This document shows positions 25,276 through 33,611 of a stretch of DNA of 64,000 nucleotides, piece by piece; the first letter of the stretch is position 1; every line of letters starts with the position of its first letter. The stretch is from Methanobacterium sp. UBA44. Its GTDB lineage: Archaea > Methanobacteriota > Methanobacteria > Methanobacteriales > Methanobacteriaceae. The notes under the pieces were generated by a model that was given only the letters and a program-made list of their open reading frames with translations, was not told where the DNA came from and did not search any database. The position numbers and the translations under genes were made by a program. The stretch spans positions 248,001-312,000 of the forward strand of contig DACV01000002.1 of NCBI GenBank assembly GCA_002494885.1, written 5' to 3'.

Positions 25276-26322
25276 CTATTTTTTATCTGCCTCAGCAGCG
25301 ATGATTTTTGCAATTTTATCGGCAGATTGAAGAATATCTTTAGCATAAACTGATGCTTTATCCTTTGTTTTATTAATATTATCTAAAAATTCATTTGCTG
25401 TTCTGTCTAAAGTATCCAGTTCACTTTCCACCACAGCACCTTTAAAGACTTCTCTCATGTTGTGGTATCGACCATATTTTACTCTTAAAAGTGCTATAAT
25501 TGGTAAATTACATGATATAGCTTCATGGAGCATCACTCCATCGTCTGTAATTACTGCAAAATCTGCTAATTTGTATAAATCACGAACCCAATCAATATAA
25601 CCAAGATATAAAATTCCCGGAGTTTCAAGGAACTGACGGTATTTTTCACGAAGTGGATGCCCTATAACGACTATATTTGCTTTTATTCCACTATCTCTAA
25701 GTTTTGGTGCAGCAAGAGCCATTTTTTCAAAAAGTGTAGAACCAGATGATAATAAAACTGTAGGAAGATCAGGATTGAATTCATCAGGCATTAACTGGAG
25801 TGCTTTTTCTTTATCGCCACTAACAATCTGTGGATTTACAGGCATATAAGCTTTGTACACGTTTTTATCTTCTATTTTCAATTTAAATAATGGTGATTCT
25901 GGAAGAGCAACTGTAGTGGTGATTCTGGATACTTTTGAATCAGAAGGAGTTGCTGATATTCCTACTGTCGGAATTCGTGCCATTTTTGCTGCTGTACATC
26001 CTACTATGGCTCCTCCCCCTATTGTTCCAACAACAACATCAGGTTTTACTTTTTTGAACAATTTTCTGGCTTCAAAACTGGCTTTAATGGTTTTAAACCC
26101 TCCTTTCGCCATAGTTGCCATGGTGGCTGCATGTCCTCCTGCCTGGGGTACGCTGGTCTCGTGCCATTTAATTCCATTTTTCTGGAATAATGAGCCAATT
26201 GAACCGCGATTCAGGGCGAATTCACAATCAAAACCGTATTTGGATAAAGCTTCAGCTATATTGAGTGCTACTGCAGCATCTCCTCCAATTCCTCTACCTG
26301 TAACTATAAATAAAGCTTTCAT
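25276..26322 (-). CDS. MurG-like glycosyltransferase (GT-B fold)
   Basis: A 348-aa GT28/MurG-like enzyme. The first domain opens with VTGRGIGGDAAVALNIAEAL, a glycine-rich loop like that of MurG (GGTGGH), and contains VVVGTIGGGAIVG. The second domain has LLSSGSTLFEKMA, GHPLREKYR, and DFAVITDDGVMLHEAISC, where MurG binds the UDP-sugar. In bacteria MurG adds N-acetylglucosamine to lipid I. In a pseudomurein-walled archaeon a counterpart would add the second sugar to a polyprenyl precursor. A MraY-like gene lies 2.3 kb away on the same strand, which supports this, but the role stays inferred. Confidence 0.72.
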   Translation of the reverse strand: MKALFIVTGRGIGGDAAVALNIAEALSKYGFDCEFALNRGSIGSLFQKNGIKWHETSVPQAGGHAATMATMAKGGFKTIKASFEARKLFKKVKPDVVVGTIGGGAIVGCTAAKMARIPTVGISATPSDSKVSRITTTVALPESPLFKLKIEDKNVYKAYMPVNPQIVSGDKEKALQLMPDEFNPDLPTVLLSSGSTLFEKMALAAPKLRDSGIKANIVVIGHPLREKYRQFLETPGILYLGYIDWVRDLYKLADFAVITDDGVMLHEAISCNLPIIALLRVKYGRYHNMREVFKGAVVESELDTLDRTANEFLDNINKTKDKASVYAKDILQSADKIAKIIAAEADKK

Positions 26323-26488
26323 TTATTCACCATGTGCTTTAAATTCTAAGGGATTTCGAATTATAAATTTTTTATTAAATTAACTCAATAAATGGTCAGA
26401 AATAAAATTAATTTATTTACAATGTATTAAACGAGATATAATATTTTTATATTATTATGGATGTTATAATAAAGATTCCCTATTACAT

Positions 26489-27319
26489 TTATTTGTATAA
26501 TATTGCATTACCACTCACTGTAACAATCATAGTGCTTCCAGTAAGTCCTCCCACACTTTCATAACCAATAGTTACCCCTAACACAGCATTTGCTCCTATT
26601 TCTTTTGCCATGTTCTCCAAACTTTTTAAAGCTTCGTTTCGAACTTTTCCAAGTTCATATACCATGTCTTTTTTTACATTAATTTTATTTAAAAGGGAAG
26701 ATTTGCCTTCTTTTTCTTCTTTTAAAACTGCCTCTGCAGAAATCAATCCGAAATTTTTAACGACTGTTTTACCCTCTATAAGAGGAACTGTTGAAAATAA
26801 AAGCTCCATTGTGGGCATGGCAACACTCTTAGCTTCTTCAGGGGTGGAAACTGGTTTTCCAGTTAGTTTTGCCAGCAAATTTCCTATTAATCCAAGGGCA
26901 TAGGTTATTGTTCCAATAAAAACGACGAATAATAAATAATTGACCAGTATAGGCACAGCAGCCTGTATTGTCAGTGCAATTCCCCCCAGTGTAAATAAAT
27001 TAAGAGTTATAGGATTTTTAGGGAAGAACCAACCATATATATTGATTATGATAAATATCAGAAGGGCGCTTATGGCTCCTGTACTTTTACCGTGTTTTTT
27101 CCTTGCAATAAAAGCTTCTGTGTATCCTGCAATTAAAGGAGAGGCAATAAACATGATATTAAAGCCGAAAATAACTAAATTAAAGTATACACAGAGCACT
27201 GCAGAAATAAAACCGACTAATGTCCCAATCAATATCGCAGCGAATCGCCATCGATTTTGATAAAGGCGCTCTTTAAATGATGATAACAATATTATCCATC
27301 TCCACAGGTATAAGATCAT
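26489..27319 (-). CDS. Membrane protein with C-terminal YbjQ (DUF74) domain
   Basis: A 276-aa protein. The first 160 residues contain four or five membrane helices; residues about 165-276 are a YbjQ/heavy-metal-binding-like domain (FGLISAEAVL, then GANAVLGVTIGYES and MIVTVSGNAILY). The start at 27319 gives a short polar leader before the first helix. It is followed upstream by a stand-alone YbjQ protein (27339-27671), so the two likely form an operon of related domains. YbjQ proteins form pentamers and have no firm function. Confidence 0.72.
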   Translation of the reverse strand: MILYLWRWIILLSSFKERLYQNRWRFAAILIGTLVGFISAVLCVYFNLVIFGFNIMFIASPLIAGYTEAFIARKKHGKSTGAISALLIFIIINIYGWFFPKNPITLNLFTLGGIALTIQAAVPILVNYLLFVVFIGTITYALGLIGNLLAKLTGKPVSTPEEAKSVAMPTMELLFSTVPLIEGKTVVKNFGLISAEAVLKEEKEGKSSLLNKINVKKDMVYELGKVRNEALKSLENMAKEIGANAVLGVTIGYESVGGLTGSTMIVTVSGNAILYK

Positions 27320-27338
27320 TTATTGGCTAAAATATTTA

Positions 27339-27671
27339 TTATTCAAATTTTACAGCAGTACCAAAGACAATAACCATGATTGTGTTTCCCATGGTTCCCC
27401 CGAGGTTATGATAAGCTATTTGAGTAGCTAAAACTGCATTCGCACCTAATTTTTCAGCTTTTTCTTCCATACTGGATAGGGCCAGATCTCTTGCTTTTTT
27501 TAATTCTTCTTCATATGCAGAAGTTCTTCCGCCAACAACGTCTCTGACCCCTGAAAAAAGGTCTTTATAGACATTGGCACCGATTAGAGCTTCCCCATTG
27601 ACCAGACCATAGTATTGGATTATTTTTTTGCCTTCTATGTTTGGAGTATTTAAAATTAACATTTTTGCCAC
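27339..27671 (-). CDS. YbjQ family (DUF74) protein
   Basis: A 110-aa soluble protein matching the YbjQ/UPF0145 family: YGLVNGEALIGANVYKDLF, RTSAYEEELKKARDLALSS, and the closing LGANAVLATQIAYHNLGG and TIMVIVFGTAVKF. Length and order are normal for the family. The membrane-anchored paralogue starts 19 bases downstream on the same strand. Role unknown; the older label heavy-metal-binding is not supported by visible ligands. Confidence 0.85.
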   Translation of the reverse strand: MAKMLILNTPNIEGKKIIQYYGLVNGEALIGANVYKDLFSGVRDVVGGRTSAYEEELKKARDLALSSMEEKAEKLGANAVLATQIAYHNLGGTMGNTIMVIVFGTAVKFE

Positions 27672-27870
27672 CTATTCTCTTATACTATATTGATTAATAC
27701 CCTATAAATATCTTATATTATATTTTTAAAGTTTAATATACTGTTTTTCAATTTATAGAATTTTTTCTCTTTCTCCTCAAACATTAATTAAGGTTATTCT
27801 CTCTTTATATTTTATGAAAGGCACAAAATATTTAAATAAAGCCGTTCCAATAAAATCTGAAAGTGGTAGA

Positions 27871-28412
27871 ATGAATTATGCCATTGAAACGTTGTCTTTA
27901 ACTAAAAATTTGGTGATTTCACTGATGTTGATGATTTGAACCTGAAACTTCAAAAAGGGAAAATTTATGGTCTTTTAGGGCTTAATTGTCCTGAAAAAGC
28001 CGCCAGAATTAAGATATTAAGCGGATTGTTAGCTCCAACAGATGTTGGAGCATTTGTGCCTGGAAATAAGATTCCTGATAAAAAGATCGCATCTTACATT
28101 AGTTATATGGGTCAAGAAACTGTACTTTATATAGGTTTAACTGTGCATCAAAATATAGAGTTTTACGCTAAATTATTCGGTATTAATAAAGCTGAAATTA
28201 AAGTAAAAGAAAAAGATCTTTTAGAATTCGTGGACCTTTACGATTGAAGGAATGAACTTGTTCAGAAATTAAGTGAGGAATGAAACACAGCATCGCTTGC
28301 ATTCTGATCATTAGATCCACCACTTCTATTTCTGGATAAATATTGTGGCATTTATCTTGTTTTGGTATTTCTTGTAATTGCAATCTGGTCATTAAAACGG
28401 AAGAAAGGTTAA
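27871..28412 (+). pseudogene. Relic of ABC transporter ATPase fused to permease tail
   Basis: Decayed gene. It begins MNYAIETLSLTKN, then loses frame near 27912 before DDLNLKLQKGKIYGLLG. The Walker A site is ruined (GLNCPEKAAR in place of GxxGxGKS/T). The Q-loop region (YMGQETVLYIGLTVHQNIEF) remains, then a TGA after LYD at 28245. Later frames show a signature-like QKLSEE, and a Walker B-like LLFLDK joined at once to a hydrophobic tail (GIYLVLVFLVIAIW) ending in WSLKRKKG, like the last helix of an ABC-2 permease. A deletion seems to have fused the two genes. Confidence 0.7.
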
Positions 28413-28454
28413 TTGTATATTTGAAAGAATTAAATTTAAAATTGGTGAATAAAT

Positions 28455-28619
28455 ATGGAATCTAGGACAAGAAAGATGATTGTATATTTCTGTGCAGCTT
28501 TAATGCTTATAATAGGTCTTTACAGTTTTATAATAATTAAAGATAGTTTTTCAGGAACTGTATGGACTGTTTTTGGGATTATTTTCATTATTCTTGGTTA
28601 TTTCAGAATTAGAGGGTAA
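28455..28619 (+). CDS. 54-residue two-helix membrane protein
   Basis: A short frame, ATG to TAA, giving 54 aa. Residues 1-8 are basic (MESRTRKM), then two hydrophobic helices (about 9-28 and 33-50) end in FRIRG. GGTGA at 28444-28448 is 6 bases before the ATG. It follows the ABC relic on the same strand and may once have shared its transcript. No family was recognised. The good ribosome site and membrane pattern favour a real gene. Confidence 0.55.
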   Translation: MESRTRKMIVYFCAALMLIIGLYSFIIIKDSFSGTVWTVFGIIFIILGYFRIRG

Positions 28620-28627
28620 ATTCACAG

Positions 28628-29524
28628 TTATTTGGGATTAAAAAAAAGCCTTCTAAACCCTAAATACATTAAATATTTATTTTTTATTACTATCTTACGT
28701 TTTCCAAGTATAATACGGCGTACTAAATCTCCAAGTCCTCCTCCAGTCAAAACATCCATAAAATAATCTCCAAAATGGGGATTTTCTATTTTAAGTTCAT
28801 TTTCCATGAATATTTTAAGATTTCGACGCCTTAACATGGCAATAACAAGTGATATCACAATAAATAAGGTTAAAGCACCTAAAATACTTCCAATTGTATA
28901 TCCAATACTGGAATTGACCCCATAAAATCCGCCTAAAAGTGCATATGAAATTCCAAGTCCCACTGCAAATGAATGGTTCCCAATTTCACCCATCATTATC
29001 TTTCCTTTATAATCAAGGGGTGCATAACCAATACATGCTGCTAAAATAATTAATGGAATGTAATAGTCATTAAATCCGCTTGAAATCATTAAAATAACTG
29101 CTAAAATACACATAATTATCACTGAAGAGCAGGCAGTTCCCGGCTGCATATCTGCTATGTTCATAGGCTGTATCATCAAGGCAATCAGTATTGAAGCAGG
29201 CCCCAGATAATAAAAACCAATCAATGCAACAAGAAGCATTCCAATCCCTCTAAAAAGTTGACCTATTTCAATTTTTAGATTATTAATCCTTTTTCTTCCA
29301 ATTAAATCATCTATGAACGCGAAAATTCCTATTATGCCCACTAAATAACTGTAAGGTAGTGGTAAAAATAGAAGCATAGTTATAAATGGTGCGGTTCCCA
29401 CTGCTCGCGGTGTTCCACCCCTGATTGAAGTATAAAGAGATCCTTTACATCTTCGGATTAGCCACTGGATTAATAGCGTTAAAATAGCAGATATTATTAA
29501 TGCAGAAATGATCTCTATGTACAT
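28628..29524 (-). CDS. MraY-like phospho-sugar transferase (glycosyltransferase family 4)
   Basis: A 298-aa polytopic membrane protein with about ten helices. It shows the order of motifs of MraY/WecA enzymes, which attach a sugar-phosphate unit to a polyprenyl phosphate: GGTPRAVGTAPF, FAFIDDLIGRKR (the DD Mg site), NIADMQPGTACS (N-x2-D), and DYKGKIMMGEIGNHSFAVGLG. I chose ATG 29524 because GGTGA lies just upstream; a start at 29581 would add 19 residues. Together with the MurG-like gene at 25276 it may make the lipid-linked pseudomurein precursor. Substrates are inferred. The C-terminal 55 residues are an unusual basic extension. Confidence 0.78.
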   Translation of the reverse strand: MYIEIISALIISAILTLLIQWLIRRCKGSLYTSIRGGTPRAVGTAPFITMLLFLPLPYSYLVGIIGIFAFIDDLIGRKRINNLKIEIGQLFRGIGMLLVALIGFYYLGPASILIALMIQPMNIADMQPGTACSSVIIMCILAVILMISSGFNDYYIPLIILAACIGYAPLDYKGKIMMGEIGNHSFAVGLGISYALLGGFYGVNSSIGYTIGSILGALTLFIVISLVIAMLRRRNLKIFMENELKIENPHFGDYFMDVLTGGGLGDLVRRIILGKRKIVIKNKYLMYLGFRRLFFNPK

Positions 29525-29630
29525 TAAGTCACCATTAAAAAATAAGGAAAAAATAGTATATGTAGTTATGTTAAAAACCACCTAGATTCAAAAAAAAGAA
29601 AGATAATACATGGTTACAATTTAACCAAGT

Positions 29631-30281
29631 CTACATTCTTTCTAAGGCATCGATAAACCTTTTTGCATCAGAAAGCTTTCGGGAGTAGGGATCTTTCTTA
29701 TATGTTTCATAAACCAGTGTAGGGATTCCTTTTCTGGCAAGTGGATTTGTAACATATTTTGGACTTGTTCCTCCTCGTGGACTGTAAACCTTTACAGACA
29801 GTTTACTGGCAAGATAATAGGCATATGTTTTGGTTTTATATGTTTTTGAAATTGGATCAAAGAATCTTCCATATTTGTATCCACTGAATTTCCAGTTGCA
29901 TTCATGAATATCTATGGCCAATCTTGGTTTGATTCGTTTAACATCTGGAACAACGTATTTATTTGCAAGGATCTGACCACTCATTCTACCTTTATTGTAA
30001 TTCATCGGATTCTTAGTAACATGTACCCTGTAAAGAACATACTTTTTGATTAATTTACCTGATTTAGATTTTAGAGCGGTTCTAACTGCTTCATGGAACT
30101 GATATTCACGAGGATGAATTCCAGTTATTATTACTATGGTCTGGCTTGAGGCTTGATTTCCATATATTTCCTTTTCAACCCAACCATTTTTGGTGCTACC
30201 CAAATAAGTACCAGCAAAACTTACATCAACTATAGAAAAAACCAGGATTAAACAGAGAAAAATTCCAATTGTTTTGCGCAT
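29631..30281 (-). CDS. Exported M14/desuccinylase-like zinc hydrolase
   Basis: A 216-aa protein with a signal peptide (residues 1-23, MRKTIGIFLCLILVFSIVDV then SFA). Zinc ligands of the carboxypeptidase A / succinylglutamate desuccinylase fold can be assigned: H-x2-E in ITGIHPREYQFHEAV and a later His in AIDIHECNW; LVYETYK may hold the catalytic glutamate. It is short for M14 peptidases and resembles the desuccinylase-like branch. Export suggests action at the cell surface, perhaps on wall peptides, which is inference. It is on the same strand as the MraY-like gene, 106 bases upstream of it. Confidence 0.65.
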   Translation of the reverse strand: MRKTIGIFLCLILVFSIVDVSFAGTYLGSTKNGWVEKEIYGNQASSQTIVIITGIHPREYQFHEAVRTALKSKSGKLIKKYVLYRVHVTKNPMNYNKGRMSGQILANKYVVPDVKRIKPRLAIDIHECNWKFSGYKYGRFFDPISKTYKTKTYAYYLASKLSVKVYSPRGGTSPKYVTNPLARKGIPTLVYETYKKDPYSRKLSDAKRFIDALERM

Positions 30282-30434
30282 TTTTGTCCCACCTTTACTT
30301 ACTAATAATATTATATTAAAAGGTAATAATTAAGCTTTACCTTTCAATTTTATTAATAAGCAATTCATCAGGGTATCTTAATTTAATATTTTAAGCCCTA
30401 AATCATTAGATAGAATTAGAGATTTAAAATGCAT

Positions 30435-31652
30435 TTAAGGCCCAAAATGTCCTGAACTGGTCTGAACGATTACAGTTTCAAGACCTGTTGAATTCAATAG
30501 TTTTTTTACATCCATCATTTCACTAATTGAGGGTTTAATAAGGTCTTTCCTTCTAAACTCGGGTCTGTAATCAAGAACACATACCTGAACATCAGATTTT
30601 ATTTTAAAAATCTTTTCTCCCATCTTTTTTACTTCTTTTTTAGATATAATGGCTTTATTGTAAGGTATACCAATTCCAAGGAATATATCAGATGAATAAT
30701 TGTCAATAATGTATTTTACTGCATTCCATGAAGTTTCAAGAAATTTCTGAGCCAGTTTATCATCACCAAGCCCGGTGATATTCATGTAGGTTGAAACATC
30801 CAGTGATTTTAAATCTATTCCTATGTCTGTCATTCCTGATTCTACGAGTTCATCAATATAATCAGGAGTTAATATAGTTCCGTTGGTGTCAACATGGATT
30901 TTAACATGTTCATCCTGATTTTTAATGGCTTTAATTAATTCAATGAGCCATTTTCTATTTAATGTACTTTCTCCTCCAGAAATTGTTATCCTATCCAGTT
31001 CATGGAGTTCTTTTAAGCCTAAAAGTATTTGAGAAGCTTCATAAGCTTCAGTCAGATGTCCTCCAGAGGTTAAAGCTATGGGAAAATTCTGGCATTGGGG
31101 ACATCTTAGGTTACAACCGTGAGTAAAACCAACAACTTCAACAGGGCCTTTCATGTTTTTTAAGGAGTAGGGGGTTCCGACTCCTCCAACTGTATGTACT
31201 CCAAAGCCGCTTACGACCCTTAAAGCCGGATATTCATTTCTACGGGTTCGTGTGTCTATTTCCATCCCTTCTTTTAAAGGTGTAATACACACGGGTGTAA
31301 AATGGCCGTTTACAAGAGCCAGGCAGGCCCAGCATCCTCCACATTCGCAGGGCATGAAAATCTCCTCTTCACTTTTAAAATCAGGAAATTTACTCAGTTT
31401 TATATTAGAGGCGATTAATGCATTTTTCACTGTTCCAGAAGCTATAATTTCCTTATTGTTCGCATAAACCTTTATTTTTTCTTTTTGAGATTCTTGCAAA
31501 ATTAGGGCTTCTTGTGGACATGATAAAGTGCATATTCCGCATCCGATGCACTTGTCAGTCCCTGTAATAGTTTTTACATTACCTAATGGACAACTTGCAA
31601 CGTCTTTACATATATTGCAATCATTACATCTTTCTATTATACGCTTTGCAAT
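30435..31652 (-). CDS. Ferredoxin-radical SAM protein (ATT start)
   Basis: The radical SAM core is marked by HGCNLRCPQCQN (C-x3-C-x2-C) and later SGGEST. Before it lie a Cys-rich segment (MPCECGGCWACLAL) and two ferredoxin-type clusters, CNDCNICKDVASCP and CIGCGICTLSCP. A TTG at 31499 would give 354 aa but would cut off both clusters. The frame is open upstream to TAA at 31685-31683 and contains no ATG, GTG or TTG before the first cluster. The best start is ATT at 31652, giving about 405 aa (MAKRIIERCNDC). It follows the pelota gene by 42 bases. The reaction is unknown; activating-enzyme-like chemistry is possible. Confidence 0.75.
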   Translation of the reverse strand: MAKRIIERCNDCNICKDVASCPLGNVKTITGTDKCIGCGICTLSCPQEALILQESQKEKIKVYANNKEIIASGTVKNALIASNIKLSKFPDFKSEEEIFMPCECGGCWACLALVNGHFTPVCITPLKEGMEIDTRTRRNEYPALRVVSGFGVHTVGGVGTPYSLKNMKGPVEVVGFTHGCNLRCPQCQNFPIALTSGGHLTEAYEASQILLGLKELHELDRITISGGESTLNRKWLIELIKAIKNQDEHVKIHVDTNGTILTPDYIDELVESGMTDIGIDLKSLDVSTYMNITGLGDDKLAQKFLETSWNAVKYIIDNYSSDIFLGIGIPYNKAIISKKEVKKMGEKIFKIKSDVQVCVLDYRPEFRRKDLIKPSISEMMDVKKLLNSTGLETVIVQTSSGHFGP

Positions 31653-31694
31653 CCTATTTTGCCCAAAAATAATTTTAAATGATTATATTTATTT

Positions 31695-32756
31695 TTAACT
31701 TAAGCTATACCTCAATAATGCTGCAATGCCACCCAGGGCACCAAGCTGTTTACCGCCTTCATGTTCGCTGCTAACCACCATTACTTTACCACCCATATTT
31801 TCCACTATATCCATTATTTTCTCTACATCTTCTTCACGAACGAGTTTATCAAGAACAAGCAGATTTTCAGCAGCTCCAGCCTGGGCAGCCTCTTCAACCT
31901 CCTTTTTACCATAAGTTACAAGTCTCGATGATTTACCGATTTCACCAAGAATCTTTCCCATTAATCTCATTTCCTGAGCTATACGTCCTTCAGTGGCCAT
32001 CTGCTCAATGGTACCTTTTTTAAGGACTTCCTGTATTCCAACACGCCCTCCAGTCCCTGTATTTTCAACTGCAGAGATTTTAGCTATATCTGGATATTTT
32101 TCACTTAAAAAATCGTGAAAATCACCTTTGGTAAAGCCGGGGCCTGCTATTACGATTCCCTGAATGTCTTCAAATCCCTGAAGAGTTTTTGCCACCTCTT
32201 CATAAAAGCTGGTTATATTTTTGCTTCGATCTTTTTGAATGATCCGTTTTCCGGATATTCCACCTATAATAGGCCCATAGTAATCAATACCGTACTGTTT
32301 AATGATTCCTAAATCAGCGACATCATCTTCAATAGCTACTATGATAGCTGAAGGTTTTTTAGATGAATCAACAGCGTTTTTCAGGCGCTTGATGGCCCAT
32401 CTGGACCATTTTTCCTTGGTGATCTTTATGGAATTTTTAAGTTTCAGGTCAAGCGTGTGGTGGGATCCAAGGGGAACCAGATCTTCTGGGCCATGTTCTA
32501 TTACTCCTGTAGCCCTCAATTTCCCGGTGTATTTATGAAAACTTATACTTTCTACTCTGATACCCATAAAAAATGTCTTTTTTATTCCTCTGTCACTTCT
32601 TAGCCGTTCACCAGTAGAGTCCTGTATTCTACGGGTGGTTTTAGAGGATATTAGATCACCTGGTTCAATTATATGTGATAAATGCCAGAGATCGTCCAGT
32701 GTTTCTGGAATAAGTTCAATTACTCCTCTTTTAGTGTCTTGATGAACAATACGCAT
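31695..32756 (-). CDS. pelA: Pelota/Dom34 mRNA surveillance protein
   Basis: A 353-aa archaeal pelota. The Sm-like N-terminal domain (MRIVHQDTKRGVIELIPETL...DDLWHLSHII) recognises the stalled ribosome A site, the central eRF1-like domain includes VIAGPGFTKGDF, and the C-terminal L7Ae-like domain ends with GGKQLGALGGIAALLRY. It releases ribosomes stuck at the ends of broken mRNAs together with ABCE1 and aEF1A. Length and all three domains are normal. It is the first gene before the ferredoxin-radical SAM gene on the same strand. Confidence 0.96.
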   Translation of the reverse strand: MRIVHQDTKRGVIELIPETLDDLWHLSHIIEPGDLISSKTTRRIQDSTGERLRSDRGIKKTFFMGIRVESISFHKYTGKLRATGVIEHGPEDLVPLGSHHTLDLKLKNSIKITKEKWSRWAIKRLKNAVDSSKKPSAIIVAIEDDVADLGIIKQYGIDYYGPIIGGISGKRIIQKDRSKNITSFYEEVAKTLQGFEDIQGIVIAGPGFTKGDFHDFLSEKYPDIAKISAVENTGTGGRVGIQEVLKKGTIEQMATEGRIAQEMRLMGKILGEIGKSSRLVTYGKKEVEEAAQAGAAENLLVLDKLVREEDVEKIMDIVENMGGKVMVVSSEHEGGKQLGALGGIAALLRYSLS

Positions 32757-33097
32757 TATATCACCATTATTTAGCCAGTTTAATTATTTTAATAGGTTAA
32801 AAATCAATAAAATTCACTTATATTTTTTCTTTTTATATTATCTTTACAATTTTTTCCTTTTATCTGCTATAAATATGTTTAATTAAGTATATTAAGATTT
32901 TTAAAAATAATTTTATAATCTTTATAAACTTTTTTTTCTTTTTAAGCCATATATTTTTGTTTTTATGAAAAATTAAGACTAATTTTTGAGTAATTTTGTA
33001 TATATGTTGGTGCTATATATCATTTATTAAATATAATTAATATTATATGATATATTTATATACTACTTCTTCTAGACCCATATCTGGAGGTAATTAC
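32757..33097 (+). promoter_or_regulatory. Spacer with promoter of the 33098 gene
   Basis: A 341-base A/T-rich spacer between two divergent genes. ATATTTATA at 33052-33060 is a good TATA box about 40 bases before the ATG at 33098, which predicts a leader of about 15 bases, holding GGAGG at 33086-33090. No other gene or repeat was seen. Confidence 0.6.
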
Positions 33098-33418
33098 ATG
33101 GTTAAAGAACTCGAAAGTAAAATCAAAAAAGTATTAGAAGAAGTTAAAGCATGGCAGCGAATACCCACATCCGTAAACGGTGTTTATCTGGTTAAAACAC
33201 CTGCAGACGGAAGTAACGAAACCATAATGGTTGAAATAAATCCAATTAATGAAAGAGGAACTCCGATGAAAAGGCGAGGCTTATTTTTGAAGAATACCTC
33301 AGAATTTAATGGATTTGGGGATATCTTTGGAAATGATAAAGTATTAGACCTTTTAGGTACCCTCGAAAATATCTCTGGAGGTGAAAAAATAAAAGAAATC
33401 AAAGCCGTTGAGATATAA
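33098..33418 (+). CDS. Conserved-looking small protein, function unknown
   Basis: A 106-aa protein. I start it at the ATG 33098 because GGAGG lies 7 bases upstream; an upstream ATG at 33047 would read through that site and the TATA box. It begins with a charged helix (MVKELESKIKKVLEEVKAW) followed by beta-like segments and an acidic-to-basic mix with many G and N residues (FNGFGDIFGNDKVLDLLGTL). No family was recognised. A run of nine T at 33431-33439 follows and probably ends the transcript. Confidence 0.65.
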   Translation: MVKELESKIKKVLEEVKAWQRIPTSVNGVYLVKTPADGSNETIMVEINPINERGTPMKRRGLFLKNTSEFNGFGDIFGNDKVLDLLGTLENISGGEKIKEIKAVEI

Positions 33419-33611
33419 TTACCAATTTTATTTTTTTTTCTTATTTTAATTGCTTTCAATGTCTATTTTTAGATGAAATAGCTTAAAATGTATTTTATAT
33501 ATTACCTAAATACTTTTATTAGAAATATTTTCAATAACTTAACCCTATTTTTATTTATTATTAAAACAAATATCTAAAAGAGTTTTAATAAATTGTAAAG
33601 GAGATATCCTG

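Noticed and set aside
27909..28247. ABC ATPase as a working gene.
   Set aside because: Walker A is destroyed, the start is frameshifted and the end is deleted.
31499..31499. TTG start of the radical SAM gene.
   Set aside because: It would remove two intact 4Fe-4S motifs encoded in the same open frame just upstream.
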